64,000 nt of DNA, taken from the NCBI GenBank assembly GCA_965240325.2, contig OZ251222.1, positions 3,906,001 to 3,970,000 on the forward strand, given 5' to 3'. Shown here in pieces: positions 1 through 9,953 of this stretch (position 1 is the stretch's first letter; every line of letters starts with the position of its first letter). Source of the stretch: Rebecca billardiae RCC1528 (taxonomy: Eukaryota > Haptophyta). The position numbers and the translations under genes are program-made. The notes below the pieces were generated by a model that searched no databases, had not been told where the DNA came from, and was given only the letters and a program-made list of their open reading frames with translations.

Positions 1-18
1 GACACGCGAAGTTACGCA

Positions 19-140
19 CATGTAAGGCGCAAAGTTAGGCGCATGTGATGCGCGGAGAGGTTAGGCGCAGTGAGGCGCAAAGACACGCGCATGTAAGGAG
101 CAAAGTTACGCGCATGTGACGCTCGGAGAAGTTGGGCGCA
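19..140. repeat. two-copy tandem repeat, 70-bp period
   Basis: The block starting CATGTAAGG(C/A)GCAAAGTTA at 19 recurs at 89 with only a few substitutions, through ..GTTGGGCGCAG at 140. The period is 70 bp. It is seen directly and no gene is recognised in it. Confidence 0.75.
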
Positions 141-371
141 GGCTGACACGCAGCCGCGCGAGTGCGGGCTCAGGCGAGCGGCGGCGAGCGGCGGCGGCGT
201 GCGTGACACGAGCATGCCGCGTGCGAGCGGCTTGGTCCGTATCGATATGCGCCCCGCCTTCGCGCGCTGCCGAAGGACGTAGAAGTAGCAGCATGGATGT
301 GGCCACTGCCCGCCCCGCCGAAGCGCGCTCCATCCACAGCTCGAGCGAGGTGGCGGAAGGTGATGATGAGT

Positions 372-1111
372 GCGCTCTCGCGCGAGCGAAGCAGACGGCG
401 ATGAGCGCTGAGTGACCGCGACGGACGCCCGCGCACCGGCACCTCCCGCGGCGCCCCGCTGCGCGCTCAGCCGCCGGACGCTGCAGGAGGAGTAGCACTG
501 ATGCACTCGTCGTCATCCCCAGGATACAAGCGCGCTCGAGCTCGAGCGAAGCAGAAGGCGCGGAGCGCGCGGCTCGTTCGAGCGAAGCAGAGGGTGGTGA
601 GCTAGGAGCGCGCACGACGGGCGGCAGCGCACCGCTCCCTCGCGCTCCGCTCCGCTGTGCGCCCAGCGCCGGAAGCCGCAGGGGACCCCGAAGCAGCACT
701 GGTGCAGTTGCATGAGGCCGGGCGTGATGAATGCGCTGAGGGCGCTCTCGCTCGAGCGAAGCAGACGGCGATGAGCGCTGAGTGACCGCGACGGACGCCC
801 CTGCACCGGCACCTCCCGCGTCGCCCCGCTGTGCGCTCGGCCGCCGGACGGTGCAGGAGGACGCCGAAGCAGCACGGATGCACGCGTCATCCCCAGGATA
901 AAAGCGCGCTGGCGCACGAGCGAGGCAGAATGCGCGGAGCGCGCGCCTCGCTCGAGCGAGGCAGAGGGTGGTGACGAGCGAAGAGCGCGCACGATGGACG
1001 GCAGCGCACCGCCCCCTCACACTCCGCTCCACTGTGCGCCCAGCGCCGGAAGCCGCAGGGGACCCAGAAGCAGCACGGGTGCAATTTCATGAGGCCGGGC
1101 GGGATGAATGC
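372..1111. repeat. two-copy tandem repeat, 370-bp period
   Basis: The segment beginning GCGCTCTCGC at 372 recurs at 742 (offset 370) with about 90% identity by eye. Landmarks present in both copies are GATGAGCGCTGAGTGACCGC, CATCCCCAGGATA and GCGCCGGAAGCCGCAGGGGA. A weaker third, partial match precedes the first copy (about 240-310). Both strands are open over long stretches because the DNA is so GC-rich, so the open frames here are not treated as genes. Confidence 0.75.
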
Positions 1112-2074
1112 GCGCGCTGCTCGCCACACCGAGGGGACACCGAGGAACGAAGAACGAAGGAGGCGGAGGAGCGCCGCTGGCTGTCCGTGAGTGTGCCGGC
1201 GCCGCCGCGGCCTGCCGCCCGGGGGCCCCGGGCCCGGGCGGGGCCGCTGTGCTCAGGCGTCGGCCGGGGCAGGGTGCGCCGGGGGGCAGTCGCGGCGGAA
1301 GCGGTCGACTGCACGACGTGGGCTGCCCTGACCGGCCCCGAAGGTGCGCCTGTCACGCCGAGGGTCGGCCCGCCTGCAGGTACGCTCACTTTCCGCTTGG
1401 TACCCGCGCCGCAAAGGCGAGCTGCTTCCGACTCACATCTCGTCGCCGTCCGGTCACTCCGGCGATGCCGCTGCGAGCGCCGAGCCCGCGTCCGGCCGGG
1501 TACCCCCACCTAGCGGGGAGGGGCACGGGCGGCGGCGGAGCAGCGACGCGGCAGTCATAACGCGATAACCGCCGCGGACTGCCAAACCCACCACTCCCGT
1601 CGCGTCGGCCATCGCCCCGAAAACCTGCACACGTCGGTCGTCCTTGCGACGGCGGCAGGTTTTGAGCTCGCCAGCTCGGTAAGTCAGTGACTATGGAATG
1701 GGCTGGCAACGAATAGCTGCGCGGGTATTTTCAATAAGGCTTGCGGGTTTTAGACTCTAGATAGTGATACCAACCGCCGCGAAGCCAAGTTCGTATTCAT
1801 CAAGGCGGAGGCAAACTATGATATACATGGATGTATACGAAGCGCTGTAAATGTTCTCAAGCGAATACGACCCCGTGATGAAGATTTTGCCGCTAACGAT
1901 GATGTGTAAAAATAGCCTCAAAGAAGCTGACGCTTGTATTGGACTTGTAACCGTCCTGAGACTTCACACTCACGCCCGGCCGTCCACGATTGATTAGGGG
2001 AATGTCGTGGGCGCGGTTTTTTCTCCGTAAGACATGTGTAGAGAGGGTCTCAAAAATCGAAACCCGGTCTCCGC
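1112..2074. other. intergenic, no gene recognised
   Basis: The first half (to about 1560) is extremely GC-rich and has overlapping open frames on both strands, none with a recognisable domain. The second half turns AT-richer and has no long frame. From about 1983 it is loosely similar to 59969 onward, which extends the dispersed repeat annotated next. Confidence 0.5.
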
Positions 2075-2189
2075 CAGCCCTAAAAATCGCCCCCCGCCCC
2101 TTTTTTCTTGATCAAAGATCTTTTTGAAACGTGGTTCGGGCCCACGGAGCGGGCTCCACGCTGCGCGCTCCGCCCTGCACCGCGGGCCA
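2075..2189 (+). repeat. dispersed repeat, copy 1
   Basis: It runs from CAGCCCTAAAAATCG to CTGCACCGCGGGCCA and matches 60089-60204 in the same orientation at roughly 85-90% identity, sharing TTGATCAAA.GATCTTTTTGA and GCGCTCCGCCCTGCACCGCG. Weaker similarity reaches upstream to about 1983. No terminal repeats or coding capacity are visible. Confidence 0.75.
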
Positions 2190-2293
2190 CTAAGTAGTAC
2201 TACTGGCGCGCAGCGAATTAGATCAATAAGGGCTCCGGCGGCTGCTCGCTCGTGCAGCAGGCTTCGATCACGCGCAGCCTGACACAGCCGCCG

Positions 2294-3334
2294 TCATAAT
2301 GAGCAATCCACAGGCGGCTTGGTGACAACTGTCGCTGCCAGGGCAGTGAAGTTGAGCTTGGCGTGATGCGCCTTGAAGGGGCGCTGTAGCAGCCCCCATG
2401 ACACCGCCTTGCGGCCAGGGCGAAGATTGAGTACCTTCACGCGGCCAGTTGTCACGAGCGCATCGCAGACGATCCCCCGCCTAGCGAGATGAAAGGTGTG
2501 TGCCGTCTCACTCGCAAACGGCTTTGGCTGGTCGACATAGCGCCATGGGCACTCGTCGAGACCGTCGTATCGACAGCCACAGCTCTCGATCCACCAGTTC
2601 GTGCCATTCCTCCATCCAGCGCAGTCGGGGTGCGCACGGGCTCGTGCAACATACCTCGCGGCCTCATCTGGGAGCACGGCGTCTCGCCAGCTGGTCCCGT
2701 TGGCAGGGATACCAGAGCAGCCGCCGCGGCGCGGCCAGTTGGTGTACAGCAAGCACGTCTCTGAGTACATGTCTGCGTACGCGGCCATCAGGTCCGCTGG
2801 GCGAGCTACGAACGCGCGATCTGTCCACGCGAGCACCACGCCACTGCGCCCAGCGAACCAGGACACGATCGCGTGCACTGCAGGGATCTCAGCCACGATG
2901 TCGGTCCGCCACCTGAGGACAAAGTCGTATTTGGAGAAGTCAAACCGCTGCAGCGCCACAGCGAGATGGTACCACTGCAACGCGTTCGTGGGCATGAACG
3001 ACAGTGTGCCAGTCTGAGTAATCCGGTCGGCGATGAGCACGACCTGGTCTCGTGATCGAACCAGGTTCCGCGCCAGCCAGGCGTACTCCAAATATGTCAC
3101 GACATGCACATCTAGCTTCAAGACCTGCGCACGGAAGCCGATGAACTGCTTCTCGGACCTGAAGCGCAGGAGACCCGTCAGCACGACCGCCATGGAGGGC
3201 TCGGAGGCTCGCTGGGCTGCCAATACCTCCATGGACCGCTGGACATCGGGCTTCTGCTCGGAGCTACCGCTGGCGAGCGTGAGGAGTGCAATGGCGATCG
3301 CCGGCCGGGCTGGCATGCCCGCCATCGTTCCCAT
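2294..3334 (-). CDS. glycosyltransferase-like type II membrane protein
   Basis: Single exon of 346 aa if started at the Met whose codon is 3334-3332. The frame stays open upstream, but that extension is basic and runs into the divergent MED6 gene. The first residues, around PARPAIAIALLTLASG, form a signal peptide or anchor. The body has the layout of small algal and viral GT-A-like proteins: a VVLTGLLRFRSEKQF strand near the start, then KYDFVLRWRTDIV, which resembles the (Y/F)DYVVRTRPD motif, then a DRAFVARPADLM segment. There are several Cys residues and N-glycosylation sequons. A Golgi sugar-transfer role is inferred, and the donor and acceptor are unknown. The start codon lies 83 bp from MED6, so the two probably share a promoter. 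Confidence 0.5.
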   Translation of the reverse strand: MGTMAGMPARPAIAIALLTLASGSSEQKPDVQRSMEVLAAQRASEPSMAVVLTGLLRFRSEKQFIGFRAQVLKLDVHVVTYLEYAWLARNLVRSRDQVVLIADRITQTGTLSFMPTNALQWYHLAVALQRFDFSKYDFVLRWRTDIVAEIPAVHAIVSWFAGRSGVVLAWTDRAFVARPADLMAAYADMYSETCLLYTNWPRRGGCSGIPANGTSWRDAVLPDEAARYVARARAHPDCAGWRNGTNWWIESCGCRYDGLDECPWRYVDQPKPFASETAHTFHLARRGIVCDALVTTGRVKVLNLRPGRKAVSWGLLQRPFKAHHAKLNFTALAATVVTKPPVDCSL

Positions 3335-3417
3335 TCGGCCATTCGGTCCACTGGCGATTAGTGGCGAATTGAGAATGCACGGTTCGCAACTCGCGGCGAT
3401 CGAGTTTTGCTGGCGCG
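3335..3417. promoter_or_regulatory. shared divergent promoter region, 83 bp
   Basis: This is the whole interval between the start codons of the glycosyltransferase-like gene (minus) and MED6 (plus). There is no room for separate promoters, so bidirectional initiation is inferred. No TATA box is obvious. Confidence 0.4.
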
Positions 3418-4131
3418 ATGGCGGCGCCGACGGTCTTCGGCGACGAGGTCCTGGAGGTGGAGCACTTCGACCCGAACTGGCGGCTGCCACTGCCGGGTGG
3501 TGAGCCGCGCCTCTCGAGCCTTACCGTGATGGACTACTTCTGTGACACGACCCGCAACTGCCCAGGCTTCTACGACACTGAGTGTGACAACGAGCTTGTC
3601 GTACGTCAGCCAGCCGTGTCCGTGGCATTGACCCGCCTCAATGAGCAGGAGGCGAATCTCTTCCATCCCGGACGCTGGTCATTCGCAGCGTACCAAAGTG
3701 TCAGGCGAGAGCGCCGCGCGCTGCTCGCCAATGCGCTTCGCTCGCTTGGAGGTGTTCAGTACGAGCTGGTTGATGCGCTCACGCAGGAGGACCGTGATGC
3801 TTCAGCAGCTTGCGTGTACGTCGTGCAAAAAGTGCGACGGCAGGACAAGAATACCACGCATCCCGTCGCGGTCTACATCATCATCGATGGCATCATCCGC
3901 CGTTCACCCGACATGCACACGCTCGTGCAGGCGCGCCTGGCTGCGTGTGCTCGGCACCTAGCTTGCGCTGCCGGCGTGGCCGACAAGCTTGCGAGGAGGC
4001 AATTTGCGCGTATGGTCGGTGACAGCGCGCTGCGACCAGACGATGCCGGTGTTACCGACGAGACTGGGAATGGTATCCCCGGCACTGATCCAGCAGGTCT
4101 CGACCCGACTTCCCCAACATTGAATCGATGA
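3418..4131 (+). CDS. MED6: Mediator complex subunit 6 (MED6)
   Basis: Intronless, 237 aa. It follows the MED6 domain from about residue 15 to 170: FDPNW at 17-21 (family F.DP.WL), VMDYF and PGFYDTECDNEL (family VLDYFS..PFYD.TCNNE), then GGVQYELVDA, VYVVQKVRRQ, PVAVYIIIDGIIRRSPDM (family ADYYIIAGVVYQAPD) and VQARLAACARHL. MED6 is a head-module subunit of Mediator that links activators to RNA polymerase II in the nucleus. The length suits the family, whose C-terminus is variable. The first ATG is used because it begins the conserved run within 17 residues. It is head to head with a glycosyltransferase-like gene. Confidence 0.85.
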   Translation: MAAPTVFGDEVLEVEHFDPNWRLPLPGGEPRLSSLTVMDYFCDTTRNCPGFYDTECDNELVVRQPAVSVALTRLNEQEANLFHPGRWSFAAYQSVRRERRALLANALRSLGGVQYELVDALTQEDRDASAACVYVVQKVRRQDKNTTHPVAVYIIIDGIIRRSPDMHTLVQARLAACARHLACAAGVADKLARRQFARMVGDSALRPDDAGVTDETGNGIPGTDPAGLDPTSPTLNR

Positions 4132-4798
4132 CGACGTTGCGTGCCGTGGGTGTGACCAGGACTGAATGGTTTCGTCCGGCAGTTCCGGTTCGAGCCACTG
4201 GGCACTGGCAGCAATAATGCCAACATTGATGTCACAGGATGCCAGTACTACGTACATCCTCGGAATCGGACTTTATCGTCGGATGAATCGTACCGACTCG
4301 TCATCAGCAGTGTGTCTTATAGCAGTCACTGCTGTCAGTATAGCAGTGTCTCACTGTCTGTCCGACATACCGATCACTGCTCACGGCATGGCCATGTGCC
4401 GTGATGTGGCAGTCACACTCACTGCCACTGGCCCGCCAGTGCCGCGGCGTAACTAGCTAGCTTCGCACGGTGACCCGTGTCGCAGACCGGGACACGGATC
4501 GGGCGCCGGCCGACGCGTGGACCGTCGCGGATGAAATTCGATGATACTGTATCGATCAAAGATTGACGCGACGACACGATTCATGCGCTGCGCTGCTGAC
4601 GAGTGACGAGCAGTCCGCGCTGCGTCGCGCGTATTATATATATATATATAGTAATTAATACGCGGTATATATATATATATCGATCGCCATCATCGTCGAT
4701 CACAGCGCACTCGGTGACGCGGCATCAATAAGTGTGACGCGGACCTGACGACGAGACTGCTGAGCCTGAACCCGGCGGCAGCGGGCGGCCCATCAGCG
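4132..4798. other. intergenic, with an AT-rich palindromic microsatellite
   Basis: No gene is recognised. Around 4631-4680, two (TA)n runs flank TAGTAATTAATACGCGG, so the stretch can fold on itself. It lies between the 3' ends of two convergent genes, MED6 and the AXDND1-like gene. Confidence 0.5.
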
Positions 4799-7700
4799 TT
4801 ATTGCGCGGAGGCGCCCGGAGGCTGGGCGGCGATGGTCGAGCCCGAGCGCTGAACGGAGGCTCCAGGCTGGCCGCCGACCAGCGAGCTCGAGGATGGCGC
4901 CCTGTTCTGTCGCGTCGGCATGGCCACCGAGCTGCGCCGCCCGCCCGCTGCGCCCGTCAGGGCGCTCATACTCGCGCCGGGCATGATGCTTGGCTTGCGC
5001 GAGGACGAGGGCGTGCCGTTCGGCTGCGAGTCCTTCCGCGAGCTCCGGCTCGAGTCGCGCAGGTTGCCCATCGTCATCGACTGCGTCAGGCTCTTAGGCC
5101 CGGCCGCGGGCCTGTTGGACCCGTCAGGCGCGTGGCGCGGGCTCCTGGAGCGCCGCCGCGCCGAGGCGAGCAGCACCTTCGCCCCGCCCTGCAGCTCGGC
5201 GACCGAGCTCTGCGCGCGCTTGAGGGCGGTGTTGTCGGGGAGCGAGCCTCGCCGAGACAGCAGCGCCGACGGCTTCTCGTCGAGCAGCGCCGCCGGCAGC
5301 TCGACCGTCGGCACGAGCCCGGGCGCGCCCGCGAGCATCACGTCTGCGAACGCGCCCTTCAGCATCGCGTCGCCCACCGCCGGGTCCGTCTCCTCCGACG
5401 CCTTGTGCACCTTGATGAAGATGGACTGCACGGCGGAGGAGGGCACAGCGCCGTCCACCGCGCGCATCAGCTCGCCAAACTCGGCCGCGGAGAGCACGCC
5501 GTCGCCGTTCGTGTCGTGCTCGTCGAAGAGCGCGTCGAGCCTCGAGCGGTTGGACGCCATCTGCTCGTCGTACGCGTCACAGAGCGCGTGCAGCAGCGCG
5601 GAGAGAGGCAGCCCGCGCGGCCGGCGCGTGAGCGGGTCGTCGCGCTCGGCGCCGGCCTCGACGGCAAAGTTCCGGATGGCTGGCACCTGCTCGTCCATGT
5701 GCTGCGTGCGCGAGAGCACCGTGTCGATCGACTGGCACTCGACCGCCTCGTCCGAGCCGTCGAGTGCCTCGACCTCCACAAAGCGGGGCGGGCCCGAGAG
5801 GTGCACGCACACCTCGTCTGCGGCCTGCAGCGCGCTCTGCGCGCATTCGGGAGGGCCGGGGGGCGGGAGGGGGGGTCGGGGGTCGGAGGGGTCCGGTCCG
5901 CAGGTGAGTGGTGCTTGCGTGTGTGCGCGTGCGCGTGCTGCGCGTGCGCATGCGTGCCGCGCCTCGGCGCGCGGCGCGCACCCTCGCCGCCTGCGCGCTG
6001 CCAAACGTCGCGCCGACCGCCCTCACGGCCAGCTGCAGCCGCCCCTCCTCGAACGGCATCGCGTCGTCCACCAGCGAGCTGACCAGCCCAAACTGGCGGA
6101 TGCGCGCGTTGGCCGCGTGGTGCTTCTGCACGCCCGCGATCAGCTCGGCGATGCGCACGCGCGCGAGCGACTTGGCGCCTGCGCGGCGCGGCGCGCGGTG
6201 GGCGCGGTGGGCGGCGAGTGGGGGGGGGCGCGTCGGCGGCCGAGCGCGCCGCGGCCGCGGGCGCGCGCGGCGAGGGCGCGCCGCTGCGGCCGCGCGCGCC
6301 GCTCGGTGCGCGGCGCGCGCCGCGCACCGGTCTGCTTGATGAGTGTCATGAAGACAAAGGAGGACCACGCCTGCAGCCGCACGCCCGACTGCGCGCTCGA
6401 GACCGTCTGCGCCAGCCGCTCGCTGTACAGCTCGGCGATCAGCTCGAGCAGCTTGGTCGCCGAGAGCGGCGGCGCGTGCGCGGCCATGTCTGCAAACACG
6501 TGCAGCGGAGGCGCGAGCGCGCCGACCGACTCCCACGCGTTGAGCCGCCTGGGCGCGCGCGTCGGCGGCGCGACGCTCACCCTGCGCTCGCTCTTGACCC
6601 GCCGCGCGGGCCTCGCCGCGCCGAGCGCCAGCGCCTTCCTCCGCACGTCGATCTCGCCGTCCGAGTGCCGCCTGAAGATGCGCACGTCCTCGGCGGACGT
6701 CTGCGTGCCCGCGTGCGCGTGTTTGTACTTGGGCGGCACCTCCCACTCCGCCGAGATGAGCGCCTGCACGTCCTCCTCCTCGGGGGGCACAAGGAAGGTG
6801 GCGCGCTCGGCGGCGGTGCGCAGCGGGAAGCGCTCGATGCACGAGAGGCGCGAGCGCTCGCTCAGCGCGTTGAAGAGCCGCTCGAGCCGCATCGTGCGCA
6901 CGTCCGGCCCCTGCTGCGTCCACAGCGAGTAGAGCAGCCGCAGCAGTCGCTCGGTCTGCGGCCGCTCGGCGCGGAGCAGCGACTGCACAAAGTCCTCCTC
7001 GAGCACGTCGCGGTACGCCAGCGAGCCCGTCACGTGCGCGTGCTTGGGCAGCCTCGAGTGCGGCAGCGCGAGCGGCGCGTACTCGTCGAGCACCGGCAGC
7101 GCCCACGGCTGCCTGAGCAGGTGCGACAGCATCGCCAGCTGCTCGTCCCGGTCCATCTCGCCCAGCAGCTCGCCCACCATGCGCACGCGCGTGCGCGCGG
7201 GCGGCGGCGAGCGCGAGCGCGAGGTGGACGCGCTCGCGCCGGTGACCGCGGTGGCGGGCGGCGGCGCGGCGGGCGCGGCGGCGGGCGCGGCGGCGGGCGC
7301 GGCGGGCGCGGCGGGCGCGGCGGGCGCGGCGGGCGCGGCGGGTGCGGCGGCGGGCGCGGCGGCGCCGTCGGCCGCCGCGGGCACACCCACGGCCGCCCTC
7401 GCCGCCGCCGCCTCCGCGCGCGCGGCCGCCTTCGCGATCACGCTCGGCCGCCTCCTCCGCATCTCCTCGAGCTCCTCCGCCGAGTTCGCCTTCGTGCGCG
7501 GGTCGAAGACGATCAGCTTGATCCGCTCGGCCGCGGGCGCCTCTCGCTTCGCCTTGGAGCGCGCAAACTGCAGCTTGGCCTCGCTCGCCACGATCTGCGT
7601 GAGAGAGTCCTCGAGGTCCTTCGCGTCTAGGACGACGGACTCGGTCTCGGCGGTGAGCTCGTCGATCTGCACCGTCAGCCGCTCGATCTGCTTCTGCTTC

Positions 7701-8548
7701 GCCTCGGTCGCGAGCACGCGCGGCATCACCCGCTGCCCAAACGCCGAGTACGCCGCCGACAGCCGCGCGAGCAGCTCGCCGCGCTCGACCGTGTGGATCG
7801 AGATCTGGCGCGTCGCGTCGGCGAGCGCGCGGTCGCAGCCGCGCAGCCTCGCGAGCACGTCGGGGCCCGCCGCTCGGAGCGCCGCCTCGAGCGCGCTCGC
7901 GACGGCGCGCACGTGCGAGAGGTTCGCCGGGCGCAGCTGGCTCATCGGCGGCAGCGCGCGCGGCGCGGCCGAGGGCGAGCTGCCGCCCGGCGAGAGCCGC
8001 GGCGCTGCCACCGCGGCGGCGGCGGCGGCGGCGGCGGCGGGCCTGCGGTAGGCGAGGTGCTCCGGCAGGACGAGCGCGGTCTTATCGACCTGCGCGCCGC
8101 CTGCGCCGCCCTTTCGCCCCGCCTCGCGCTTGGTCGGGCTGGTCGCGCCGGTCGCGCTCACGGGCAGGCCGCGCGGCGGCGATCCGAGGCCGCCAACGAG
8201 CCGCACGCGACGCGGGCTGCGCGACGGCGAGCGCGACGGCTGGTGGCGGGACGGGCTCGCCAGCGATGGTGGCACGACTATCCGCGGCACCCTCCCGCCC
8301 GCGCGCCTCGCCGCAGCCGCCGCCGGCGAGGCGCCGCCATCGTCGCCGCCCGCGTTGGATGCGCGCGGCGAGCCAAGCGGCCCCAGCCACTTGGGCGGCG
8401 CGAGCGTCGGGCCGTTGGTGGGCGGGGCTGCGGGTCGGGGCGAGCGCGACGGGCGCGTGAGCAGCTCGGCCGTGCTCACGCGCTCCCCCGGATCCGTCCA
8501 TATCTGCGGCGGGCGATGCACCACCAGTGGTGGCGGGGCCTTCGCCAT
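4799..8548 (-). CDS. AXDND1-like flagellar protein with an EF-hand
   Basis: Three exons: 8548-6328, 6178-5982 and 5836-4799. Phases match at both joins (..KQTG|AKSLARV.. and ..AQAAR|SALQAAD..), giving 1151 aa. An N-terminal Pro/Ser-rich part is followed by KTALVLPEHLAYRRP. Residues ~215-330 form a coiled coil resembling the axonemal dynein light-chain domain, with RQISIHTVERGELLARL corresponding to RQVTI.CAERG.LL.R. of the DNALI1/AXDND1 family. Exon 3 adds one EF-hand loop (DEHDTNGDGVLSAAEF, about residues 905-920) with the D, N, D and E ligands in place. The tail is Ser-rich and basic. A role in axonemal dynein is known for the family, and Ca2+ control is inferred from the EF-hand. A low-complexity Ala/Pro run (plus-strand 7260-7370) varies in unit number and could be polymorphic. 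Confidence 0.6.
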
Positions 8549-9953
8549 CGTTATCGAGTCACCACTGTACGACGGTCCAGTTTCGCGAAACAGGCAACGG
8601 AGAGGCACGAGCGAGCACTTGCGTCCGGGCGCTCCGTGCACGCGCGTGGCTGCCGCGGGCGCGCAGGCGCTCGCAGGCGCGGTGCGCGGCCACGGCGCGC
8701 TGTGATGGCTCTGCTTGGACCACAACAGCGCGCTGGGCGATGCAGGTGGCGCAACACTTGCAGCAGCGCTCCCTGCAATGCCGCGCCTCGAATACTTCGG
8801 GGGTGTACAATATGACGCGGGCCTGGCCGACACGGGCGCGCGCGCGCATGCGTGACGTGCGCGCACTGCGAGGCGCAGGGGCGCTCCGCGTGCTCGAGCT
8901 GCGACAGATCCCGCGTATCGGCCGCGCGCGGTGCGCAGCACTGCGCATGCTGAGCGCCGGGCGCCAGGACGATGCTGCCGCGGGCGGTCGCGCCAGCATG
9001 GGATTGCGGCTGCAGGTCGATCACCTGCGGGCGATCGCGGAGCGGGCGCTATGGCTGACGCAGGGTCTGGGCAATTTCGGCTGACAGCTGCCATGACGGC
9101 GCACTCGTCACCAGCTGCAATCGCACCGCTCGGCGGAGCTCTCGGCCTCTTGCCCCAGACACTCTTGCTTGGCTCGGCTGGCAGTACAGTCTGGTATTCG
9201 TGCGGCGACGGCCGCTAGTCGCTACCAGGCTCCGGTTAGCGTGGTCTGCGTGACGGCCGGCCCAACGACCTCAATGTCGTGTGAGTGGCTGGTGCGGACC
9301 CTGCGTGCATGTACCCGCGTCCCGCCGGAAGCCGAAGCGCGTGCATGCTGCGGCCTGACCGGCCACCGGGCCGCGCGCGCCTTGACCGCGTGTTGTGGCT
9401 ATGCCGCCCGGCACCAGTATGCGCGCACGCACGCCGCATGATGACGCCACATTGTCAGTCACGGCTCGCGCACCAGCTGCGGGAGGTCGCGCGAGTACTA
9501 CTCTGTACGGCCAACCCTCATTCGCCGTGCTGCCCTGCTTTTTACTTGTGCGAAAAAGACATCATCGTCGTCAAGAAAAATCAGGCGTGGCCGAGGTTCC
9601 GTCAATCTTGGGAAAAGATTCGTCGCGACGGACGGCCAATTAATACGCCGATTGGTGCACAGTATCTAGTATCTACAGTCAAACAAGGTACGACGTAACC
9701 GTACCGTATCAACAAGACGACCTTGATTGATTTTCATTTTTCTGACGACTGCTCGAGCCGCGGCGAAGGAGCATGTACAAAAAAGGAGGTTGATGCAATG
9801 ATTCATCAGTACATTCATAAGTGCTTTTGACTTTTCGCTTGACGTCGTCACAGCAAGGCCAGGGTGGAAATTGGCACCCCCGAAGCCCAGCGCATTCGAC
9901 GGAACCGGGCCACAGCGGGCCGGGGCGGTGCCCACCGCCGCGGGTGCAAGCTC
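8549..9953. other. intergenic region between divergent genes
   Basis: This 1.4-kb interval separates two divergent genes. Short open frames occur on both strands but none shows a domain, a start context or continuity with its neighbours. The part after about 9530 is AT-richer and may hold the promoter of the downstream TIR-like gene. Nothing more is seen. Confidence 0.5.

Noticed and set aside
1-1560. Long open frames on both strands
   Set aside because: At this GC content stop codons are rare. The translations are Arg/Ala/Ser-rich, run across tandem repeat units in several frames and show no domain.
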